Positions 54,706 to 61,957 of a stretch of DNA of 64,000 bases are shown here, in pieces. Origin of the DNA: an uncultured Candidatus Melainabacteria bacterium (lineage in GTDB: Bacteria; Cyanobacteriota; Vampirovibrionia; Gastranaerophilales; Gastranaerophilaceae); assembly GCA_934700335.1 (NCBI GenBank), contig CAKUXM010000007.1, forward strand, positions 1 through 64,000, written 5' to 3'. How positions within the stretch are numbered: position 1 is the stretch's first letter; every line of letters starts with the position of its first letter. Position numbers and translations under genes: made by a program. The notes beneath the pieces were generated by a model. That model was not told where the DNA came from, searched no databases, and saw only the letters and a program-made list of their open reading frames with translations.

Positions 54706-56298
54706 TTAATCGATATCATCATCTTTATGTTCTTTGATAACTTCATCAAGAACAGATACCATCATTTTTGTGTACTCTTCTGGATTGTTAATTGATAAAT
54801 CTCTTAATTTATCAAATGATTTGTCGTTTTGAAATTCTGCAGATTTTAAAGCTTCTTTTGTTCCTTCAATAACTGTTTTTGTAGGGTTAATACCTCTTTT
54901 ATCATATTTCATGGCTTGATTAATACTGTCTTTTGACATACCGATTAATGTTTTTAATTCATCGTTATCAGTATCTAAATTGTTAAACACAAACGAAATC
55001 AACATTCTTGGCGCAATTTGATTTGTTGCCCAATTACCTTTTTTCAATTTTTCTGCAACCATACCTACCGAAGTTTCTACGGCAACATCTCTTGTCTGTG
55101 TTAAAACTTCATCTAACAATTCACAACCTGTGCCTGTTCCTGGAATAACAGAATCTAGCAAACCTATTATAAATTTTTCTCCGCCACTTACTGTTGAAGA
55201 ATAAGCAAGCTTTTTAAATGTCTTCATATCAAACGCATTATCAGTTTTGTATGACATTTTATCAGAACCATCTACAAGCATTTTTACACCTGCAGTTGAA
55301 ACTGCTTTTGTAACCAATTTTGCAAAACCAGCTTCTGGGGCTGTTAGCATAACTAAAGCTCCCAATGCAGAACGAGTTGCACCTCTAACTGCTGCCGCAC
55401 CAATTATTTGTGAACGATTATATTTATCAACTCTTTCTTGAATATTATTTTTTGTACCATAAGCTTTTACATAAGCCTCATCATAATCCTTCTTCAATTC
55501 TTTGATATTTTTACCTTTACTCAAATTTATTGAAGTTTGTTTTGTTGTTTCAATCAAAAATTTTGTCATCAAACCATAGGCATTGTATCTTTCTTGGTCA
55601 GACATTTTTTCAGTATCCATACCGCTTGCTTTTAGAGTACTGTCCAATGTCTCTTTTGAACCAACAATACTTACCAAATCATTTTCCATATTTTTTAAGA
55701 TGTCTTCTTTTTTAGTTGTTTTATCAAAGTATGGAACAGAGCCTACATTTGCAAAATAATTAGGAATTCTTTCTTTTTTATCCTTTAATACGCCATTATT
55801 TTCATCATAAATCGCAATATCATCTTTCAATTTTGCAGAAACGATATCTGACACAGATTTAGTTGTAATAGCCATGTTAAACTGTTTTGCAGTCTTTTCA
55901 TAGTTTCTAATATTTGATTGGTTATATTCAACTCCAAAAGTTTCTTTAAATTTTTCTTTAAAATCACCATTGTTAATAGAGTCTTTCAAATCAGTAATTT
56001 GAGTATTGTAATTTTCAATATCTGCTTGAACTAAATGAGCTCTGTTATTTGAAGCCCATAAAGCGCTAACGTTGTCGGCAACTCGTCCTGCCCAACCTTC
56101 TGAAGCAAGTTGACCGTTTAATGATAGTTGTGCATTCTTACCAGCATCTAATAATGAATCTGCTGTTTTTGTATATTGTTTTATTCTATTTGATTTTCCG
56201 GTAAATGTAAGATTTGTATTGCGCTCAAAAGTATCTGGTTTTTGGACAAAATTACTTTGTCTAAACCCAGATTTAATAGGTTTATCTTGAATTTTCAT
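54706..56298 (-). CDS. Hypothetical protein with N-terminal DTFER/LTFTG motif
   Basis: 530 aa from ATG 56298; in-frame GTG 56343 and a TTG giving MNISINFN are alternatives. KPDTFERNTNLTFTGKSNR lies at 20-38. A helical middle follows, then a small hydrophobic Ala/Gly-rich region (AAAVRGATRSALGALVMLTAPEAG region near 305) that could insert in a membrane. The rest is charged and helical. No enzymatic motif or family recognised. It converges on the PAP2 gene with 3 bp between stops. Confidence 0.7.
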   Translation of the reverse strand: MKIQDKPIKSGFRQSNFVQKPDTFERNTNLTFTGKSNRIKQYTKTADSLLDAGKNAQLSLNGQLASEGWAGRVADNVSALWASNNRAHLVQADIENYNTQITDLKDSINNGDFKEKFKETFGVEYNQSNIRNYEKTAKQFNMAITTKSVSDIVSAKLKDDIAIYDENNGVLKDKKERIPNYFANVGSVPYFDKTTKKEDILKNMENDLVSIVGSKETLDSTLKASGMDTEKMSDQERYNAYGLMTKFLIETTKQTSINLSKGKNIKELKKDYDEAYVKAYGTKNNIQERVDKYNRSQIIGAAAVRGATRSALGALVMLTAPEAGFAKLVTKAVSTAGVKMLVDGSDKMSYKTDNAFDMKTFKKLAYSSTVSGGEKFIIGLLDSVIPGTGTGCELLDEVLTQTRDVAVETSVGMVAEKLKKGNWATNQIAPRMLISFVFNNLDTDNDELKTLIGMSKDSINQAMKYDKRGINPTKTVIEGTKEALKSAEFQNDKSFDKLRDLSINNPEEYTKMMVSVLDEVIKEHKDDDID

Positions 56299-56543
56299 AT
56301 TTGGAGTATTAAAATTTATTGATATATTCAAAATACAGTACACCTATAAATAGAACACAACCTACTCCACTTTAAAGTCTCAAACAAAAATTTTATTGCT
56401 AATAAATTAAAACATGTTAAGATTTTGTTACATGGCTAATAACAAGAAAGGACATGTTTTTTGACCAAATTTTTAATTCTAAAAATACAAAAATTTTAAT
56501 GCTTTTGATATACTAAATTACAGAAAATTTAGGAGAAATAAAA

Positions 56544-57518
56544 ATGATTAGATTAGGAATTTTAGGATATGGAAACTTGGGTCGTGGCGTTGAAAACGCT
56601 ATGAAATTAAATAACGACATGGAATTATGCGCTATTTTTACAAGACGTAACCCTCAAGACGTTAAAGTTAATTCAAATACACCTGTTGTTTCTGTTAATG
56701 ATATTGAACAATGGAAAGATAAAATTGATGTTTTAATTATTTGTGGAGGTTCTGCGACAGATTTACCTGTTCAAACTCCAAAATATGCAGAAATGTTTAA
56801 CGTAATCGATAGCTTTGACACTCACGCAAGAATTCCAGAACATTTTGCAAATGTTGATAAGGTTGCAAAAGATTCAAACAAAATTGCAATCATCTCACTA
56901 GGTTGGGATCCAGGCTTGTTCTCATTAAACAGATTATTCGGAAACATCATTTTACCAAACGGTAAAGATTATACTTTCTGGGGCAAAGGCGTTAGTCAAG
57001 GACACTCTGATGCAATCAGAAGAATTAAAGGAGTAAAAAACGCTAAACAATATACAATTCCTGTGAAAGAAGCTTTAGCATCTGTAAGAGACGGAGAAAA
57101 CCCAGAACTTACAACAAGACAAAAACACACAAGAGAATGCTTTGTTGTACTTGAAGAAGGCGCTGATGCAAAACAAGTTGAAAACGAAATCGTAACAATG
57201 CCAAACTACTTTAGCGATTATGACACAACTGTTCACTTCATTTCAGAAGAAGAATTAATCAAAAATCACTCTGGCATTCCTCATGGCGGTTTTGTAATCA
57301 GAAGTGGCGAGACTTCTAAAGGCACAAAACACGTTATTGAATACAGTTTGAAACTTGATTCAAACCCAGAATTCACATCAAGCGTACTTGTAGCATACGC
57401 AAGAGCAGCATATAAATTAAACAAAGAAGGTCAATTTGGTTGCAAAACAATCTTTGATATCGCACCAAAATACTTAACTAATAAAACAAATGAAGAATTG
57501 ATTTCTACAATGCTTTAA
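56544..57518 (+). CDS. ddh: Meso-diaminopimelate D-dehydrogenase
   Basis: 324 aa. LGILGYGNLGRGVE is the NADPH-binding loop; SFDTHARIPEH, SLGWDPGLFS and the substrate residues FWGKGVSQGHSDAIRR match the family. It makes meso-DAP from tetrahydrodipicolinate in one step, feeding both lysine and peptidoglycan. AGGAG precedes the ATG. It stands alone with its own terminator. The dehydrogenase route is less common than the LL-DAP routes. Confidence 0.96.
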   Translation: MIRLGILGYGNLGRGVENAMKLNNDMELCAIFTRRNPQDVKVNSNTPVVSVNDIEQWKDKIDVLIICGGSATDLPVQTPKYAEMFNVIDSFDTHARIPEHFANVDKVAKDSNKIAIISLGWDPGLFSLNRLFGNIILPNGKDYTFWGKGVSQGHSDAIRRIKGVKNAKQYTIPVKEALASVRDGENPELTTRQKHTRECFVVLEEGADAKQVENEIVTMPNYFSDYDTTVHFISEEELIKNHSGIPHGGFVIRSGETSKGTKHVIEYSLKLDSNPEFTSSVLVAYARAAYKLNKEGQFGCKTIFDIAPKYLTNKTNEELISTML

Positions 57519-57537
57519 TTTAGATTTGACATTTTGA

Positions 57538-57580
57538 GAAGGGGCTAATTTTGAAATGCAAAATTCGCCCCTTCTTATAT
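57538..57580 (+). terminator. Intrinsic terminator of ddh
   Basis: GAAGGGGCTAATTTTG and CAAAATTCGCCCCTTC pair almost fully around AAATG, followed by TTATAT. Confidence 0.8.
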
Positions 57581-57628
57581 AAATATTACTAAAATGACAC
57601 AAGCTCATAAATGTGATATTATTTGATT

Positions 57629-58669
57629 ATGGCTATTTTATCAGATGATGAAGAAAGAATAAAGGAAAAACCTAAAAAAAATCCTGTCATAAAAGCGGAA
57701 ACGATTGCTTATGACAGAGTTTTTGAGAACTCTATTCGTCCAAAAACTTTTGATAGCTATGTTGGACAAACAGCTTTAAAAGAAACTCTTAAAATTTCTA
57801 TTGAAGCAGCAAAAAAAAGAAATACAACTTTAGACCATGTTTTATTTTACGGCCCTCCAGGTTTGGGTAAAACAACTCTTGCGGGGATTATTGCCGAAGA
57901 ACTTGGCACAACTGTTAAAATCACTTCTGCGCCGTCTTTTGAAAGACCTCGTGATATCATTGGAGTTTTGATGTCTTTGAAAGAGGGGGAAGTTCTGTTT
58001 ATTGATGAAATTCACAGATTAAACACTGTTACAGAAGAAATTTTATACCCTGCAATGGAAGATTTTTACCTTGATATGATGACTGGTAAAACTCAGACTG
58101 TTAAAACTATGAGAATTCAACTTCCTAAGTTTACTCTAATTGGCGCAACTACTAAAGCTGGTGATATTTCTAGCCCATTAAGAGATAGATTTGGTTTTGT
58201 TCATAGATTGCAATTTTATACAGTTGAAGAGTTGTCTCAAGTTGTTTTGAGAACAGCTAAAATTTTGAATATAGAAGTAAATTCTGAAAGTGCAAAAGAG
58301 ATTGCAAGTCGTTCAAGAGGCACACCAAGAATAGCCAATAGACTTCTTAAAAGAGTTGGAGATTTTGCCATTGTAAAAAACAATGGAGTAGTGGATTTAG
58401 AATTAACAAAAAATTCTCTTGATACATTAAAGATTGATGAATACGGCTTGGACGAAACAGATAGAAGTATGTTAAAACTCATTATTGAAAAATATAATGG
58501 AGGTCCTGTTGGACTTGATACAATCGCAGCAGCATTAGGTGAAGACGTGAGAACAATTGAAGATGTTTGCGAACCATATTTATTGCAAGCAGGCTTATTG
58601 ATAAGAACTCCAAGAGGAAGAAAAGTTTCACCAGAAACTTATAGACACTTTGGATTGAAGGAAGTTTAA
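57629..58669 (+). CDS. ruvB: Holliday junction helicase RuvB
   Basis: 346 aa from the ATG at 57629. Walker A GPPGLGKTT, Walker B DEIHRL, sensor GATTKAGD and the winged helix at the C-terminus (LIRTPRGRKVSPETYRHFG) are typical. It drives branch migration with RuvA. ATGACA, 17 bp, and an extended -10 TGATATTAT that ends 6 nt before the ATG point to a leaderless mRNA. Its stop overlaps the next start (TAATG). Confidence 0.97.
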   Translation: MAILSDDEERIKEKPKKNPVIKAETIAYDRVFENSIRPKTFDSYVGQTALKETLKISIEAAKKRNTTLDHVLFYGPPGLGKTTLAGIIAEELGTTVKITSAPSFERPRDIIGVLMSLKEGEVLFIDEIHRLNTVTEEILYPAMEDFYLDMMTGKTQTVKTMRIQLPKFTLIGATTKAGDISSPLRDRFGFVHRLQFYTVEELSQVVLRTAKILNIEVNSESAKEIASRSRGTPRIANRLLKRVGDFAIVKNNGVVDLELTKNSLDTLKIDEYGLDETDRSMLKLIIEKYNGGPVGLDTIAAALGEDVRTIEDVCEPYLLQAGLLIRTPRGRKVSPETYRHFGLKEV

Positions 58670-59775
58670 TGAAAAAAATATTTGTACTCTTTGTTTCAAT
58701 GTTTATGATTTGCTGTTCTTGTTTTGGAATGCAAGACGATAAAATTTTGAAGGCAGAAACGGGATTTGTAAAACACATTGATTATATTGAAGAGGGCGAA
58801 ACTAATAAACAAATAGTTGATGTTGTTGTTAAATCTGGTGAATTTAAAGGACAAGAAATTGAGATAGAAAATGTTTTGACGGGAAACCCTTATTACGATA
58901 TTTTGCTAAAAAAACACGATAGCGTTGTTTTACACTTGGAAGAAGCTGATGACGGAATACAATTTTTTATATCTGATATCAAAAGAGTTCAAGGCTTGTA
59001 CTTCTTGCTCGGCGTATTCTTTCTTTTAGTTATACTGGTTGGGGGTAAAAAAGGTTTCATGAGTCTTGTGGCGACTGGGCTTATCGTTTGCTTGGTTGTG
59101 TGGTTTTTGACACCGATGATATTAATGGGTTTTAACCCAATCGTTGCGACTGTAATTCTTTGTCTTGTTTCGTCGGCAATTGCGGTGTATTTTGTTGGCG
59201 GAATTAATTTTAAGAGCACTTCGGCAGTATTAGGCACAGTTTCGAGCTTAGTAATTGCATCAATTATGTCTTGTATTGTCATTGCAATTTCTAGACTTAC
59301 TGGTTTTTGTTGCGAAGAAGACGTATTTTTGTTTACTGCACACCCAGAATTGAACTTTGTCGGCATTTTAACGTCAGCAATGATGATTTCGGCATTGGGC
59401 GCTGTTATTGACGTTGCAATGTCTATTGCAAGTACGATTAATGAAATTTATGATTTGAATAATAAAATGAGTTTAAAAGAACTTTATTGTTCCGGAATGA
59501 ATGTAGGTAAAGACATTATCGGAACCATGACAAATACATTGATATTGATGTATTTAGGCGGTTCTTTGCCGTTGGTACTTTTGGCACATAATATTGATTT
59601 AATGAAATTCTTCAACCTGAATATGGTTGTTACAGAAATTTCTTCTGCACTTGTAGGTAGTATCGCTCTTGTTGTTTGTGTTCCAGTTACCGCAATCATT
59701 ACAGCATATTTACTTGAACTAAAAAAGAAAAATAATGATAAAAATTTAGAGTTTAATTTTGAAGAAGAAGAATAA
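58669..59775 (+). CDS. YibE/F-family membrane protein
   Basis: 368 aa. A signal-like N-terminus with Cys (MICCSCFG) precedes a ~100-residue beta domain and seven to eight helices. GFMSLVATGLIVCLV and SALGAVIDVAMSIASTINEI are the YibE/F signatures. Function unknown, possibly transport. The ATG overlaps the ruvB stop by one base, so translation is coupled. The tail is charged. Confidence 0.9.
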   Translation: MKKIFVLFVSMFMICCSCFGMQDDKILKAETGFVKHIDYIEEGETNKQIVDVVVKSGEFKGQEIEIENVLTGNPYYDILLKKHDSVVLHLEEADDGIQFFISDIKRVQGLYFLLGVFFLLVILVGGKKGFMSLVATGLIVCLVVWFLTPMILMGFNPIVATVILCLVSSAIAVYFVGGINFKSTSAVLGTVSSLVIASIMSCIVIAISRLTGFCCEEDVFLFTAHPELNFVGILTSAMMISALGAVIDVAMSIASTINEIYDLNNKMSLKELYCSGMNVGKDIIGTMTNTLILMYLGGSLPLVLLAHNIDLMKFFNLNMVVTEISSALVGSIALVVCVPVTAIITAYLLELKKKNNDKNLEFNFEEEE

Positions 59776-60093
59776 ATTTTTACTTTTTTGGATTGTTTCA
59801 CATTCGTTTTTCCGCCTGCGCAATCAAAGATTGCTCCGCTTCGCAACGGCGGTTTCGTAGTGTTGCTCTGCTTGCCTTTGCCTTCACAAAGTCAACACCA
59901 GCAACACCGGCTTACGCATTTTCTTCGCAATAACAATATTGGCATATCTACTCACAACTCACTGTTGACTACTCACTAATTTATCAAGGTTTGTTAAGGG
60001 AATAGTGTTAATTATTTGTCTTTTTTGTGCTTATAAAATAAAATATTATTATAAAAATTTAAAACTAGATATCAAATCACAATTGGGGCAAAA
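59776..60093. other. 318-bp intergenic region with a dispersed repeat copy
   Basis: 59808-59917 is a diverged copy of the 2999-3104 repeat, ending ACACCGGCTTACGC (59904-59917). After it, TTGTCT, a 17-bp spacer and TAAAAT near 60020-60048 could be the promoter for the MerR-like gene. No protein gene seen. Confidence 0.7.
59808..59917. repeat. Dispersed 110-bp repeat, second locus
   Basis: Shares CCGCCTG-GCAATC-AAGATTGCT, then CGCAACGGCGGTTTCG and TCTGCTTGCC-type segments with 2999-3104, at roughly 80 % identity by eye. Its inner CCGCC...GGCGG and GCAATC/GATTGC words make it strongly self-complementary. Confidence 0.7.
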
Positions 60094-60567
60094 ATGGTAA
60101 AAGAAACAACACTTTCACCACAAGAGGTAAGGGAAATTCTTAATTCTGATAACAAAGAAATTATCAGACTTTGTAAACTTGCTGCTATTACTCCAAGACA
60201 AAATTCTAAAGGCTATACATATTTTTCTTATGACGAAGTTAAAAGATTGAAAATCCTTAGAGAAGAATGTAAACAAGCGGTTATAAATTCAAAACATTTT
60301 AAAACTTTTGAGATGATTAAATCAGCTTTCTATGAACTTGCTGAAAATCTTTCTGAAAGCGATTTAGAATTTATGAACAAGAAATTCAGAACAATAGAAG
60401 GATTTTTTGAAGATTTTGAAAAAATAAAAAGTGAAAACGAAACATTAAAATTAAAAGTGGCAAGAATTAGCAAAGAAAATTGCTACTTAAAAGACCAAAT
60501 AGAAGAATACAAGCCATTAGGTCTTGGAGTATACATAAAAGCTAAAAAAAGAGATTATTCAATATAA
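60094..60567 (+). CDS. MerR-like helix-turn-helix protein with coiled coil
   Basis: 157 aa. LSPQEVREILNSDNKEIIRLCKLAAITPRQ and GYTYFSYDEVKRLKILR (about 7-60) form a MerR-type winged HTH; the second half is a coiled coil (ESDLEFMNKKF; IKSENETLKLKVARISKEN). No effector domain. GGGGC lies upstream of the ATG. recA starts 10 nt after its stop, so they are co-transcribed, and it may tie recA to a signal or regulate itself. Confidence 0.85.
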   Translation: MVKETTLSPQEVREILNSDNKEIIRLCKLAAITPRQNSKGYTYFSYDEVKRLKILREECKQAVINSKHFKTFEMIKSAFYELAENLSESDLEFMNKKFRTIEGFFEDFEKIKSENETLKLKVARISKENCYLKDQIEEYKPLGLGVYIKAKKRDYSI

Positions 60568-60577
60568 AGAGGTAAAT

Positions 60578-61597
60578 ATGGCAGTAAAAGAAAAAGAAGA
60601 AACTAATGTAAGCGCTGAAAGAGAAAAAGCCTTAAAATTAGCAATTGAAAAGATAGAAAAAGATTTTGGTAAAGGTTCAATAATGAAACTTGGCGACAAA
60701 ACAGCCGTTAACGTTGAAGCTATCCCAACAGGATCACTAGATCTTGATATCGCACTAGGTATAGGAGGTATTCCAAGAGGTAGAATTATCGAAATCTATG
60801 GTCCAGAAAGTTCTGGTAAAACAACACTGGCTCAACATATCGTTGCAGAATGTCAAAAAAAAGGTGGCATTGCAGCGTTCGTTGATGCAGAACACGCTCT
60901 TGACCCAGAATACGCAAGAAACTTGGGAGTACAAGTTGATGATTTACTAATCTCACAACCAGACACAGGTGAACAAGCTCTTGATATCACAGAAGAATTG
61001 GTTCGTTCTGGTGCAGTTGACATAATCGTTGTTGACTCAGTTGCAGCACTTGTTCCAAAAGCTGAAATCGAAGGTTCTATGGAAGATCAGCAAATGGGTC
61101 TTCAAGCTCGTTTGATGAGTAAAGCACTTAGAAAATTGACAGGTGTTATCGGCAAAACTAACACAACAGTTATTTTCATCAACCAATTGAGAAACAAAAT
61201 CGGCGTTATGTACGGTAATCCTGAAACAACAACAGGTGGTAACGCACTTAAATATTACGCATCAGTAAGAATGGAAATCAAACGTGTTGAAAGCTTAAAA
61301 GGTGAAGACGGAGATGTTGGTAACCACGTTAGAGTAAGAGTTTTAAAAAACAAAGTTGCCCCTCCATTCAGAACAGCTGAATTTGATATCATCTTCGGTA
61401 AAGGTATTTGCAAAATCGGTAATATTTTAGATGTTGCTGTAAAACTTGATATCGTTAAAAAAGCTGGCGCTTGGTTTAGCTTTAATGATGAAAAACTAGG
61501 TCAAGGTAGAGAAAAAGCTAAAGAATTTTTAGCTCAAAACCCTGACATCTTAGAAACAGTTGAAAAACTTGTTAGAGAAAAGCTTGCAGAGTCTTAG
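60578..61597 (+). CDS. recA: Recombinase A
   Basis: 339 aa. Walker A GPESSGKTT, DAEHALDPEYA, VVDSVAALVPKAEIEG and the L2 loop FINQLRNKIGVMYGNPETTTGG are canonical. It binds single-stranded DNA, pairs homologous strands and triggers LexA-type cleavage. GAGG precedes the ATG. It sits in an operon behind a MerR-like gene, which is not the usual neighbour. Confidence 0.98.
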   Translation: MAVKEKEETNVSAEREKALKLAIEKIEKDFGKGSIMKLGDKTAVNVEAIPTGSLDLDIALGIGGIPRGRIIEIYGPESSGKTTLAQHIVAECQKKGGIAAFVDAEHALDPEYARNLGVQVDDLLISQPDTGEQALDITEELVRSGAVDIIVVDSVAALVPKAEIEGSMEDQQMGLQARLMSKALRKLTGVIGKTNTTVIFINQLRNKIGVMYGNPETTTGGNALKYYASVRMEIKRVESLKGEDGDVGNHVRVRVLKNKVAPPFRTAEFDIIFGKGICKIGNILDVAVKLDIVKKAGAWFSFNDEKLGQGREKAKEFLAQNPDILETVEKLVREKLAES

Positions 61598-61707
61598 CGT
61601 GAGTGAGCAGAGGCTGGAACGCTTTTGCAAAAGTTGATAAAACTGTTTTGCAAAACGTGGAATTGCCGTTTAATGCGAACGAGCAAGACAGCATGAACGA
61701 GTAGAGG

Positions 61708-61816
61708 CTGTAGGTTGAGTTTTCTAACCCAACACAATAGAATTAACAGAGGCGAAGCCTACGGCTTCGCCTCTGTTTTTGTCGGGTTCAATGAAATTGT
61801 CGAACCCGACCTACAA
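61708..61816. repeat. Hairpin repeats of the TGTAGGTYGGG type, two copies
   Basis: Copy 1: TGTAGGTTGAGTTTTCTAAC then CCAAC (61710-61734). Copy 2, on the minus strand: GTCGGGTTC and GAACCCGAC (61781-61789 and 61802-61810) preceded by TGTAGG. The terminator 61747-61780 is between them. Confidence 0.6.
61747..61780 (+). terminator. Intrinsic terminator downstream of recA
   Basis: AGAGGCGAAGCC, TAC loop, GGCTTCGCCTCT, then GTTTTT: a perfect 12-bp stem. Confidence 0.88.
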
Positions 61817-61957
61817 ACTACAAACTAAAAGACAGATGAGGGTGAAACATAGACAAATACCCTCACCGAAATTTTAAAGTTTCAAGCAAAGCTTTCAACT
61901 AAAAATTTCTCCTCTCCCCTATTTTTGCAAAGGCAAAATGTGGCGAGGGGAAATATT

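Larger units (their letters stand above)
61598..61957. other. 360-bp intergenic region rich in repeats and hairpins
   Basis: It contains two diverged copies of GAG-AGAGGCTG (61605-61616 and 61699-61709), TTTTGCAAAA-type inverted repeats, the recA terminator, two hairpin repeats of the TGTAGGTYGGG kind, and a hairpin TTTCCCCT/AGGGGAG (61910-61955) that could end the minus-strand membrane protein gene. No protein gene seen. Confidence 0.7.

Noticed and set aside
24391..56448. Shared 12-mer ACATGGCTAATA at 24396 and near 56435
   Set aside because: Only two copies in AT-rich DNA and different surroundings; could be chance.
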